NCBI GenBank assembly: GCA_947466165.1
Contig: CANIDW010000148.1
Location: 1 to 5,040 of the forward strand
Length of the DNA stretch: 5,040 nt
Source: Comamonadaceae bacterium
GTDB taxonomy: Bacteria; Pseudomonadota; Gammaproteobacteria; Burkholderiales; Burkholderiaceae_C
Reading direction: 5' to 3'
Part shown: positions 1 through 5,025 of the stretch, in pieces
Position numbering within the stretch: the stretch's first letter is position 1
How the letters are laid out: each line of letters starts with the position of its first letter
Program-made: the position numbers and the translations under genes
The notes under the pieces: model-generated
Told to the model about the DNA's origin: nothing
The model's database searches: none
What the model saw: only the letters and a program-made list of their open reading frames with translations

Positions 1-132
1 GCGCAGTTGCTCGTCGCTGAGTTGCTCAAACTGCCCCTCCAGGGCATTGATGCGCTCAATCGTTTTGCGGTAAGTTTTCAGCAGCCGGTCGTTGCGACTG
101 CCGAACAGCATGGTGAGTGGATTAAAAGCCAT
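1..132 (-). CDS. secA: SecA, preprotein translocase ATPase (N-terminal fragment)
   Basis: The first 44 codons of a gene that continues beyond the left edge. SecA is the cytoplasmic ATPase that pushes unfolded preproteins through the SecYEG channel. The visible residues start [19 protein letters not shown], followed by [12 protein letters not shown] and a segment ending LSDEQLR. This matches the very conserved SecA N-terminus (a short amphipathic start, then FGSRNDR and the first long helix that contacts lipid and SecY). The ATG at 132 gives the usual N-terminal length. A second in-frame ATG at 111 would remove the conserved lead-in. No strong Shine-Dalgarno sequence is visible; the leader has only GC-rich GGCGGGG about 10 nt upstream. 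The gene is divergent from the dciA-like gene, with 222 bp between the two starts. The ATPase motifs lie outside the window, so intactness cannot be judged. Confidence 0.93.
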   Translation of the reverse strand, partial: MAFNPLTMLFGSRNDRLLKTYRKTIERINALEGQFEQLSDEQLR

Positions 133-205
133 AGATACGAGGGCCCCGCCAACGCCATGCGCTTAGCTGAGGGCCAAACCTTTATTGAGAGCAACTATTG
201 AGCCT

Positions 206-229
206 GCGCAGTACACCAATGCGCTGCGC
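206..229. repeat. Short inverted repeat in the secA leader region
   Basis: GCGCAG at 206-211 is mirrored by CTGCGC at 224-229 around a 12-nt loop. It lies 74-97 bp upstream of the secA start. No T run follows on either strand, so it is not an obvious terminator. It could fold in a secA leader transcript, or be chance in GC-rich DNA. Confidence 0.3.
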
Positions 230-250
230 TAAAACCCTTCATTTTACCTT

Positions 251-266
251 TGCCGGCCGGCCGGCA
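251..266. repeat. Perfect 16-bp GC palindrome between secA and dciA
   Basis: TGCCGGCCGGCCGGCA is a perfect palindrome, a tandem of GGCC/CCGG units flanked by T and A. It sits about midway in the divergent intergenic region, 119 bp from the secA start and 88 bp from the dciA start. A dyad between divergent genes could be a protein-binding site, but no regulator can be named. Low-complexity CCGG repeats also arise by chance in GC-rich genomes. Confidence 0.5.
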
Positions 267-292
267 CCGCAGTTTGCCGGGACGCCAGCCAC

Positions 293-298
293 GATAAT
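293..298 (+). promoter_or_regulatory. Possible -10 element for the dciA-like gene
   Basis: GATAAT matches the sigma-70 -10 consensus at five of six positions and lies 56 bp upstream of the dciA start. No good -35 hexamer is found at 16-18 bp: the nearest, TTGCCG at 274-279, leaves a spacer of only 13 bp. Treat it as a weak candidate. Confidence 0.25.
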
Positions 299-354
299 CA
301 GGAAGAATCCGGCCAAAGCAGACTTTCAGCCCATTTTTTAATGCCCATCACGCT

Positions 355-681
355 ATGAACGAACCCCACCGGCCGCACCAGGCCGTCAGCTTCAGTCAAG
401 CCATCGACAATTCGCCCTCACTGGCCAAACTGGCCATGATGGCGCGGCAGTCCGCTGACATGCTCAAAAGCGTGGAGCGACTGTTGCCGCCGGCGCTGCG
501 CGCCAGCGTCCAGGCCGGGCCCGTTGAAGGTGACATCTGGTGCCTGCTGGTAACGGGTAACGCGGCCGCTGCCAAAGTCAGGCAACTGGTGCCGACGCTG
601 CAGGCTCAGCTCAAGGCCGACGGCCTGCCAATCCAGACAATTCGCCTGAAGGTTTTGCTGAACAAGTCAGCTCTGAGCTGA
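355..681 (+). CDS. dciA: DciA/DUF721 family protein, probable replicative-helicase loading factor
   Basis: A 108-residue protein that I place in the DUF721/DciA family. In bacteria lacking DnaC/DnaI-type loaders, DciA binds the replicative helicase DnaB and helps load it at the origin. The N-terminal helical part (about residues 20-50) carries SLAKLAMMARQSADMLKSVE and LLPPALR. The core at 52-103 reads VQAGPVEGDIWCLLV, then NAAAAKVRQLVPTL and a closing TIRLKV strand. This is the compact KH-like alpha-beta pattern expected for the short betaproteobacterial form. The start is the first ATG in a frame open from 298; no good Shine-Dalgarno precedes it. A five-codon micro-ORF (341-358) ends in an ATGA overlap with this start. 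The neighbour of secA in related genomes is, as I recall, often this family, which supports the call. The helicase role is inferred from the family. Confidence 0.8.
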   Translation: MNEPHRPHQAVSFSQAIDNSPSLAKLAMMARQSADMLKSVERLLPPALRASVQAGPVEGDIWCLLVTGNAAAAKVRQLVPTLQAQLKADGLPIQTIRLKVLLNKSALS

Positions 682-721
682 AAACGCCAGGCTCATGGCA
701 CATGCAGCCAAGCCGGAAAGT

Positions 722-748
722 AAAAAAGCCTGAACGGGTCAGGCTTTT
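722..748 (-). terminator. Rho-independent terminator after tRNA-Thr, probably bidirectional
   Basis: AGCCTGA (727-733) pairs with TCAGGCT (739-745) across a 5-nt loop, giving a 7-bp stem that A:T pairs extend. On the minus strand six T residues (727-722) follow the stem, placing this 7 nt past the tRNA CCA end. On the plus strand the hairpin is followed by TTTT (745-748), so it can also end the converging dciA transcript whose stop is at 681. Confidence 0.87.
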
Positions 749-754
749 AAAGAG

Positions 755-830
755 TGGTGCCGCTTGTCGGATTCGAACTGACGACCTACCGCTTACAAGG
801 CGGTTGCTCTACCAACTGAGCTAAAGCGGC
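755..830 (-). tRNA. tRNA-Thr (anticodon UGU)
   Basis: A complete 76-nt tRNA including an encoded CCA end. The acceptor stem is GCCGCTT paired with AAGCGGC. The D arm is GCTC/GAGC with loop AGTTGGTA. The anticodon stem ACCGC/GCGGT encloses the loop CTTGTAA, giving anticodon TGT, which reads ACA and other threonine codons. The T arm is GTCAG-TTCGAAT-CCGAC. The single A-C mismatch in the T stem also occurs, as I recall, in E. coli tRNA-Thr(UGU), so it is not a defect. The gene starts 12 nt after the sspB stop codon on the same strand and is followed by a strong terminator. It may be processed from the ssp transcript or use a promoter inside the sspB 3' end. Confidence 0.97.
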
Positions 831-842
831 ACAGGTGATAGT

Positions 843-1361
843 TTACTTCACCCTTTTAAGGGATGGGCGCGCACCCTGCGGTGTTTTGGGTGGTTCAGGC
901 AACTCGTTGTTGTCTGGATCGCTGCCGGGGGCAGCAGCAGTCTCTGGCACCAGTTGCATCAAGCGCGTTTCGGCTGGCCCGTCTTGCGCAGACAAGGCGG
1001 CAGAAAAACCAGGGGTTAAGTGGTTGGCTGCAGCATCCTGCTCGGGGGCGGGGAAAGCCATGCCCTGGCCGTTTTCACGCGCGTAAATCGCAATCACATG
1101 GTCAATCGGTACGATGATTTCACGTGCGCTACCGGAGAACCGGGCTTTGAACTCAATGAATTCATTGCCAAGCTTGAGCGAGCTGGTCGCATCAAAACTG
1201 ATGTTCAAGACGATCTCATTGTTCTTGACGTACTCACGCGGCACCTGCACAGACTCATCGACCCGCACCGCCACATAAGGCGTCAGCCCATGGTCGGTAC
1301 ACCACTCATACAGCGCCCGTATCAGGTACGGACGCGTGGAGCCTGCATCTAGCGCGTTCAT
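843..1361 (-). CDS. sspB: SspB, ClpXP protease specificity-enhancing factor
   Basis: A 172-residue adaptor that binds ssrA-tagged proteins from stalled ribosomes and delivers them to the ClpXP protease in the cytoplasm. Residues 9-102 form the substrate-binding domain: STRPYLIRALYEWCTDHG, then TPYVAV, VPREYVKNNEIVLNIS, LKLGNEFIEFKARF, IIVPIDHVIAIYARENGQGM. Residues 105-163 are an Ala/Pro/Asp/Glu-rich linker, probably disordered. The protein ends GARPSLKRVK, which fits the C-terminal ClpX-binding module of E. coli SspB (RPxLRVVK type). Total length is close to the E. coli protein (about 165). I chose ATG 1361 over an in-frame GTG at 1373 because AGGTGG lies 8 nt ahead of it. The gene is 32 nt downstream of sspA by this start, so the two are very probably co-transcribed. 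Nothing suggests a broken gene. Confidence 0.94.
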   Translation of the reverse strand: MNALDAGSTRPYLIRALYEWCTDHGLTPYVAVRVDESVQVPREYVKNNEIVLNISFDATSSLKLGNEFIEFKARFSGSAREIIVPIDHVIAIYARENGQGMAFPAPEQDAAANHLTPGFSAALSAQDGPAETRLMQLVPETAAAPGSDPDNNELPEPPKTPQGARPSLKRVK

Positions 1362-1369
1362 GAATTCTG

Positions 1370-1375
1370 CCACCT
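1370..1375 (-). promoter_or_regulatory. Ribosome binding site deciding the sspB start
   Basis: AGGTGG on the minus strand, 8 nt before the ATG at 1361. The alternative GTG start at 1373 lies inside this element and has only a weak purine stretch upstream, so the site favours the shorter protein. Confidence 0.6.
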
Positions 1376-1393
1376 GCTTTTGCCAGTCTGCGC

Positions 1394-2005
1394 TTATTTG
1401 CGCATGACCTTTTCAGAAGGCGTCAGCGCTTCAATGTAGGCCGGGCGCGAGAAAATGCGCTCGGCATACTTGAGCAGCGGCGCTGCATTTTTTGACAGGT
1501 CAATGCCGTAGTAATCCAGACGCCACAACAAAGGAGCGATGGCCACGTCCAGCATGGAGAAGTTGTCACCCAACATGAACTTGTTTTTCAGGAAAACGGG
1601 CGCGAGTTGCGTGAGGCGGTCACGAATGTGCGAGCGGGCTTTTTCAAGCATTTTCTCGTTGCCTTTGGTGGCGCGTGATTCGAGTGTGCTCACATGAACA
1701 AAGAGCTCTTTTTCAAAGTTAAGCAGGAACAAACGCACACGGGCACGGTCCACGGGGTCGCCGGGCATCAACTGTGGGTGGGGAAAGCGCTCGTCAATGT
1801 ACTCATTGATGATGTTGGACTCATACAAAATCAGGTCACGCTCCACCAGAATCGGCACCTGGCCGTAGGGGTTCATGACATTGATGTCTTCGGGCTTGTT
1901 GTAGAGATCGACATCGCGAATCTCGAAGTCCATGCCTTTTTCAAACAACACAAAACGACAACGATGCGAAAAAGGGCAGGTTGTGCCTGAATAAAGAACC
2001 ATCAT
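1394..2005 (-). CDS. sspA: SspA, stringent starvation protein A (GST-fold RNA polymerase-associated regulator)
   Basis: A 203-residue protein of the SspA branch of the glutathione-transferase superfamily. In E. coli SspA binds RNA polymerase and affects stationary-phase, acid-tolerance and phage late gene transcription; it is not an active transferase. Residues 1-78 form the thioredoxin-like domain. It has CPFSHRC (10-16), the cis-proline segment GQVPIL (P51) and YESNIINEYI (61-70). Residues 75-77 are PHP, matching the E. coli surface tripeptide needed for transcription activation. Residues 86-203 are the helical C-terminal domain, with the FMLGDNFSMLDVAIAPLLWRL-type signature at 143-163 (FM-GD-S--D). 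The Cys pair C10/C16, absent from E. coli SspA as I recall, is common in betaproteobacterial relatives. AGGAGT lies 8 nt before the ATG at 2005; a second ATG follows directly. It sits between petC and sspB in a common betaproteobacterial order. Confidence 0.94.
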   Translation of the reverse strand: MMVLYSGTTCPFSHRCRFVLFEKGMDFEIRDVDLYNKPEDINVMNPYGQVPILVERDLILYESNIINEYIDERFPHPQLMPGDPVDRARVRLFLLNFEKELFVHVSTLESRATKGNEKMLEKARSHIRDRLTQLAPVFLKNKFMLGDNFSMLDVAIAPLLWRLDYYGIDLSKNAAPLLKYAERIFSRPAYIEALTPSEKVMRK

Positions 2006-2013
2006 GGCGGGGG

Positions 2014-2072
2014 ACTCCTGGATACAAAGGAGTGGGAGACTTCAGATCGTAAAGACCCTGGCCTGCCACTCC
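2014..2072 (-). promoter_or_regulatory. sspA leader with two mutually exclusive pairings around the Shine-Dalgarno
   Basis: Reading the minus strand, GGAGTGG (2072-2066) can pair over 7 bp with CCACTCC (2035-2029). The overlapping ACTCCT (2033-2028) can instead pair over 6 bp with AGGAGT (2019-2014), which is the sspA Shine-Dalgarno, across an 8-nt loop. One fold would hide the ribosome binding site and the other would free it. The complementarity is directly visible. A regulatory role is inference. Confidence 0.35.
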
Positions 2073-2074
2073 AA
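2046..2074 (-). promoter_or_regulatory. Candidate sigma-70 promoter for sspA-sspB
   Basis: On the minus strand TTGGAG (2074-2069) resembles a -35 box and TACGAT (2051-2046) a -10 box, each matching four of six consensus positions, with an ideal 17-bp spacer. A start near 2039 would give a 5' leader of about 34 nt. It lies just after the hairpin that follows petC, where a separate ssp promoter would be expected. Each hexamer is only a partial match. Confidence 0.35.
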
Positions 2075-2099
2075 AAGGTGCCGGGCATGGCTGCCCGGC
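2073..2099 (-). terminator. GC-rich hairpin after petC, likely partial terminator
   Basis: GCCGGGCA (2080-2087) pairs perfectly with TGCCCGGC (2092-2099) around a 4-nt loop, giving a very stable 8-bp stem. On the minus strand it begins 8 nt after the petC stop codon. The stem is followed by ACC and then only TTTT (2076-2073), so termination may be incomplete and allow read-through into sspA. It could also protect the 3' end of the petABC message. Confidence 0.55.
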
Positions 2100-2107
2100 G
2101 AAAAAAA

Positions 2108-2872
2108 TTACTTGACGTTTTTCCAGAAAGAGGCATTCAGTCGCCATGCGACGAAACTGAAAATTCCTAGGAATAGCAGCACCCAAACGCCGATGCGCAC
2201 ACGGGTGTTTTGGGCGGGCTCGCCCATCCACTGCAGGTAAGCGACCAGATCGGAAACCGCATGGTCGTATTCCAGCGGCGTCATAGTGCCGGGGCTCACT
2301 TGCTTCCAGCCTTTGAGCACTTGCACATCATGGCCGTGGTTGCTTTGGGTTTCAAACTGCGGCTCTCGCACACCCTGCATTTCCCACAAAACATGCGGCA
2401 TGGCAACGCCTGGAAAAGCCATGTTGTTCCAGCCGGTCGCCTTGGTCTCGTCACGGTAGTAAGTGCGCAGATAGGTGTAGAGGTAGTCAGCGCCACTTCC
2501 TTGAGCACCCGCACGTGAACGCGCAATGACAGTCAGGTCGGGCGGGTTGCCGCCAAACCAGTCTTTGGCTTGCTTGGGATCGATCGAGGCTTTCATGGTC
2601 TCACCGACTTTGTCAGTGGCAAACAGCAAGTTGTCTTTGATCTGCTGCTCAGTCAGGCCGATGTCCTTGAGCCGGTTGTAGCGCATGAAGGCGGCCGAAT
2701 GGCAGTTCAAGCAGTAATTGACAAAGAGCTTCGCGCCGTTTTGTAAGGCGGGGAGGTCATTGGTTTTATTAGGTGCCTTGTCCCAGGCAATGCCACCTGT
2801 GGCTGCCTGCGCCGTCGAAGCCAGCAGCAAAGATGCCAAAAGAACCAACGCCAGTTGTTTGATTTTTTTCAT
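2108..2872 (-). CDS. petC: Cytochrome c1 subunit of the bc1 complex
   Basis: A 254-residue membrane-anchored c-type cytochrome that passes electrons from the Rieske centre to soluble or membrane cytochromes c. Residues 1-23 are a Sec signal peptide (MKKIK, a Leu/Ala-rich core, likely cut after AQA). C54, C57 and H58 in CLNCH bind the haem covalently, followed by SAAFMRYNRL. GGNPPDLTVIARSR (108-120 region) and the YLRTYYRD segment are typical of cytochrome c1. M158 in GVAMPHVLW is the probable sixth haem ligand. A C-terminal membrane anchor spans about 226-244 and is followed by a short basic tail. I chose ATG 2872: GGAG lies 9 nt upstream and it starts exactly at a proper signal peptide, 16 nt after the petB stop. 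An upstream TTG at 2902 would overlap petB and spoil the signal peptide. Length fits the betaproteobacterial family. Confidence 0.96.
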   Translation of the reverse strand: MKKIKQLALVLLASLLLASTAQAATGGIAWDKAPNKTNDLPALQNGAKLFVNYCLNCHSAAFMRYNRLKDIGLTEQQIKDNLLFATDKVGETMKASIDPKQAKDWFGGNPPDLTVIARSRAGAQGSGADYLYTYLRTYYRDETKATGWNNMAFPGVAMPHVLWEMQGVREPQFETQSNHGHDVQVLKGWKQVSPGTMTPLEYDHAVSDLVAYLQWMGEPAQNTRVRIGVWVLLFLGIFSFVAWRLNASFWKNVK

Positions 2873-2881
2873 GGTCTCGTT

Positions 2882-2885
2882 CTCC
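2882..2885 (-). promoter_or_regulatory. Ribosome binding site deciding the petC start
   Basis: GGAG on the minus strand, 9 nt before ATG 2872, located in the 16-nt gap after the petB stop. It supports this start over the upstream TTG at 2902. Confidence 0.55.
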
Positions 2886-2888
2886 GGC

Positions 2889-4289
2889 TCAGTGAGCAAC
2901 AAAGGTCACGCGCTCAGGCACAGGCTTGAAGGTGCCCAGGCGACTCCACCAGGGCATCAACAAGAAAAAGCCGAAGTAAAACAAGGTGCCGACTTGCGAG
3001 ACACGCTCATTGATGGCGGAAGGCGCATTGATACCCAGATAGCCGAGCACGATGAAATTGATCACAAACACCGCATAGAGATACTTGTGCCAGTCAGGCC
3101 GGTAGCGAATCGACTTGACTTCGCTGTAGTCCAGCCAGGGCAGAAAAAACAAAATGATGACGGCACCACCCATCACCACCACGCCCCAGAACTTGGGATC
3201 AAAGACCAGCATGGCCGCCACGGCCACCAGGGCTACTGCAGCGATGGCGACCTTGAGCAGCATCGCCACACGGGCTTTGAGAATGGTGAAGGCGGCAGCG
3301 GCGACGACACAAGCCACGAAGACATACATCATCTCGCCGGTCACCGCACGCAGCATCGAGTAGTAAGGCGTGAAATACCAGACAGGCGCAATGTGTAACG
3401 GGGTCTTCAGAGGGTCAGCCGGAATGAAGTTGTTGTACTCCAGGAAGTAGCCGCCGGCTTCAGGGGCGAAGAAAATAATCGCCGTGAACACCATCAGGAA
3501 CACACTAACCGCGAAAATATCATGCACGGTGTAGTAAGGGTGAAAGGGAATGCCGTCGAGCGGGTTGCCTTTGGCATCCTTGTGGGCCTTGATCTCAACG
3601 CCATCAGGGTTATTCGAGCCGACTTCATGCAGCGCGATCAGATGCGCCACCACCAAGCCCAACAGGACCAAAGGCACAGCGATCACATGAAAAGCAAAAA
3701 AGCGGTTCAGCGTGGCGTCACCCACCACATAGTCACCGCGAATCAGCAGCGCCAGGTCCGGGCCGATGAAAGGAATAGCAGCAAACAAATTAACGATCAC
3801 CTGGGCGCCCCAGTAGCTCATCTGACCCCAAGGCAAGAGATAACCCATGAAGGCCTCAGCCATCAGCGCCAGGAAAATAGCGCAACCGAACAACCAGACC
3901 AACTCGCGCGGCTTGCGGTAGCTGCCGTACATCAGGCCGCGGAACATGTGCAGGTACACCACAACAAAGAAGGCACTGGCACCGGTGGAGTGCATGTAAC
4001 GGATCAGCCAGCCCCAAGGCACATCACGCATGATGTACTCCACTGAGGCAAAAGCGAGGGCGGCGTCCGGCTTGTAGTGCATCGTCAGGAAAATGCCTGT
4101 GACGATCTGAATGACCAGCACCAGCAAAGACAGCGCGCCAAACACGTACCAGAAGTTGAAGTTCTTGGGCGCGAAATAGTTGCCAAGGTGATCGTTGTAC
4201 AACTTGCTGGCCGGGAAGCGGTTGTCAACCCAGTTCAGCAATTTGGCGCCCATGGGGGCGTCAGGAGAAATTTCTTTTAGTTCAGCCAT
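2889..4289 (-). CDS. petB: Cytochrome b subunit of the bc1 complex
   Basis: A 466-residue, full-length fused cytochrome b carrying the quinol oxidation (Qo) and quinone reduction (Qi) sites. Hydrophobic helices begin at about residue 47. Four histidines ligate the two haems: H100 (RYMHSTGAS) and H114 (YLHMFRG) in helix B, H201 (FFAFH) and H216 (VVAH) in helix D. MSYWGAQVI (157-165) is the conserved Qo-side segment after PWGQ. HEVGSNNPDG (221-230) follows helix D. The ef-loop Qo motif is PVWY (302-305) rather than PEWY. Further hydrophobic helices lie at about 320-335, 345-362, 366-384, 402-420 and 434-447, a longer C-terminus than mitochondrial cytochrome b (about 380 residues), as is usual in betaproteobacteria. 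TAGGAA 5 nt before the ATG is the ribosome binding site. It lies 63 nt after petA and 16 nt before petC. Confidence 0.97.
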   Translation of the reverse strand: MAELKEISPDAPMGAKLLNWVDNRFPASKLYNDHLGNYFAPKNFNFWYVFGALSLLVLVIQIVTGIFLTMHYKPDAALAFASVEYIMRDVPWGWLIRYMHSTGASAFFVVVYLHMFRGLMYGSYRKPRELVWLFGCAIFLALMAEAFMGYLLPWGQMSYWGAQVIVNLFAAIPFIGPDLALLIRGDYVVGDATLNRFFAFHVIAVPLVLLGLVVAHLIALHEVGSNNPDGVEIKAHKDAKGNPLDGIPFHPYYTVHDIFAVSVFLMVFTAIIFFAPEAGGYFLEYNNFIPADPLKTPLHIAPVWYFTPYYSMLRAVTGEMMYVFVACVVAAAAFTILKARVAMLLKVAIAAVALVAVAAMLVFDPKFWGVVVMGGAVIILFFLPWLDYSEVKSIRYRPDWHKYLYAVFVINFIVLGYLGINAPSAINERVSQVGTLFYFGFFLLMPWWSRLGTFKPVPERVTFVAH

Positions 4290-4308
4290 AACAGTTCCTA
4301 CTAAGTAG

Positions 4309-4344
4309 AGGACCGGGCCTGCGGAGATACGCAGGGATGGTCCT
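4309..4344 (-). repeat. Two-part hairpin between petA and petB
   Basis: AGGACC (4309-4314) pairs perfectly with GGTCCT (4339-4344), and inside it CCTGCG (4318-4323) pairs with CGCAGG (4330-4335). A 3x3 internal loop separates the two stems and the tip is a 6-nt loop. The structure fills over half of the 63-nt petA-petB gap. No T run follows on the minus strand, so it does not look like a terminator. An mRNA-stability or processing role is possible. Confidence 0.6.
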
Positions 4345-4352
4345 GATAAGCC

Positions 4353-4988
4353 TTAGGCCTTTTTATCTTCGCCAATCAGCAACCGGCTTTCCGAGAGGTA
4401 CATGTGCGGCGGCACCTCCAGGTTGTCGGGGGCAGGCTTGTTTTTGTAAACGCGACCTGCCATATCGAAGGTCGAACCATGGCAAGGGCACAAAAAGCCG
4501 CCCTGCCAGTCGTCAGGCAGCGATGCCTGACCACCCGTTTGGAATTTGTCCACCGGCGAGCAGCCCAAGTGCGAACAAATGCCCACGGCAACCATGACTT
4601 CGGGTTTGATGGAGCGGTTGTCGTTACGGGCGTAAGCAGGCGTCAGTTCTTCAGGCTTGCGCTTGGAATGCGGGTCGGCCAGCTGGCTTTCCGCCTTGGT
4701 CAGTGCCACGATTTGCTCAGGCGTGCGTTTGATGATCCAGACGGGCTTGCCGCGCCATTCAACCGTCAATTTTTCACCTGGCTTGAGGGCGGAAATATCC
4801 ACCTCGACCGCCGCGCCGGCCGCTCTGGCCCGCTCAGAAGGCTGGAACGTGCTCACAAAGGGCACGGCCACCGCGGCTACGCCGGCACCACCAACCGCAC
4901 AGGTTGTGACTATCCAGTTTCTTTTTTGCTGATCCACTGTGGCTCCTTCAGAGTCCACAAGGCTTGAATTAACGCTGGCTTGGGTCAT
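4353..4988 (-). CDS. petA: Rieske iron-sulfur subunit of the bc1 complex
   Basis: A 211-residue ubiquinol-cytochrome c reductase iron-sulfur protein. It takes one electron from quinol at the Qo site and hands it to cytochrome c1, with its head domain in the periplasm. Residues 20-47 form an uncleaved Tat-type anchor: QQKRNWIVTTC, then a Gly/Ala/Val-rich membrane helix ending VAVPFVSTF. The twin arginines are replaced by K22-R23. The [2Fe-2S] cluster is bound by C138 and H140 in CSHLGC and C167 and H170 in CPCHGS, and C143 and C169 form the family disulfide. GSTFDMAGRVYKNKPAPDNL follows as the conserved Pro-loop region. AAGGA 5 nt before ATG 4988 is a good ribosome binding site. It is the first petABC gene in this window; whether anything further upstream shares the operon cannot be seen. 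Confidence 0.97.
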   Translation of the reverse strand: MTQASVNSSLVDSEGATVDQQKRNWIVTTCAVGGAGVAAVAVPFVSTFQPSERARAAGAAVEVDISALKPGEKLTVEWRGKPVWIIKRTPEQIVALTKAESQLADPHSKRKPEELTPAYARNDNRSIKPEVMVAVGICSHLGCSPVDKFQTGGQASLPDDWQGGFLCPCHGSTFDMAGRVYKNKPAPDNLEVPPHMYLSESRLLIGEDKKA

Positions 4989-4996
4989 GAAATTCC

Positions 4997-5014
4997 TTCA
5001 AGAACTCGCTTGAA
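4997..5014 (-). repeat. Inverted repeat touching the petA ribosome binding site
   Basis: TTCAAG (4997-5002) and CTTGAA (5009-5014) form a 6-bp inverted repeat around a 6-nt loop. On the minus strand its 3' arm shares two bases with the AAGGA Shine-Dalgarno of petA (4998-4994). It could be a weak RNA hairpin affecting petA translation or a small operator. At this length chance is also possible. Confidence 0.35.
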
Positions 5015-5019
5015 AAATG

Positions 5020-5025
5020 CTTATA
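5020..5025 (-). promoter_or_regulatory. Possible -10 element for petABC
   Basis: TATAAG on the minus strand matches the -10 consensus at five of six positions, 31 bp upstream of the petA start. The matching -35 would fall beyond the right edge, so it cannot be checked. TTGACC (5034-5029) is close by but is too near the -10 to be its partner. Confidence 0.3.

Noticed and set aside
7..201. Plus-strand open frame of 64 codons at the left edge
   Set aside because: It is antisense to the conserved SecA N-terminus and runs into intergenic DNA, with no family resemblance.
755..830. Possible phage/island attachment site at the tRNA-Thr 3' end
   Set aside because: tRNA 3' ends are common integration sites, but there is no integrase, no repeated tRNA end and no foreign-looking DNA next to it. 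A terminator follows directly.
755..830. A-C mismatch in the T stem suggesting a degenerate tRNA
   Set aside because: The same mismatch is, as I recall, present in functional E. coli tRNA-Thr(UGU). All other stems pair fully and the CCA end is encoded.
1941..2231. Minus-strand open frame bridging petC and sspA
   Set aside because: It overlaps both genes out of frame and runs through the intergenic hairpin, so it is a chance frame.
2873..2902. Longer cytochrome c1 start at TTG 2902
   Set aside because: It would overlap petB and add a charged segment ahead of a clean signal peptide. The ATG at 2872 has a better ribosome binding site.
2718..3398. Long plus-strand open frame (226 codons) opposite petC and petB
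   Set aside because: It spans the petB/petC junction in antisense and is rich in His and Asp/Glu, a shadow of the real genes. No ribosome binding site or recognisable domain was seen.
3522..4046. Long plus-strand open frame (174 codons) opposite petB
   Set aside because: Its His/Gln-rich translation is what results from reading hydrophobic membrane-protein codons backwards. It lies entirely inside a well-supported petB and resembles no family.
4404..4967. Plus-strand open frame of 187 codons opposite petA
   Set aside because: It is an antisense shadow of the Rieske gene, whose cluster-binding motifs and ribosome binding site are clear on the minus strand.
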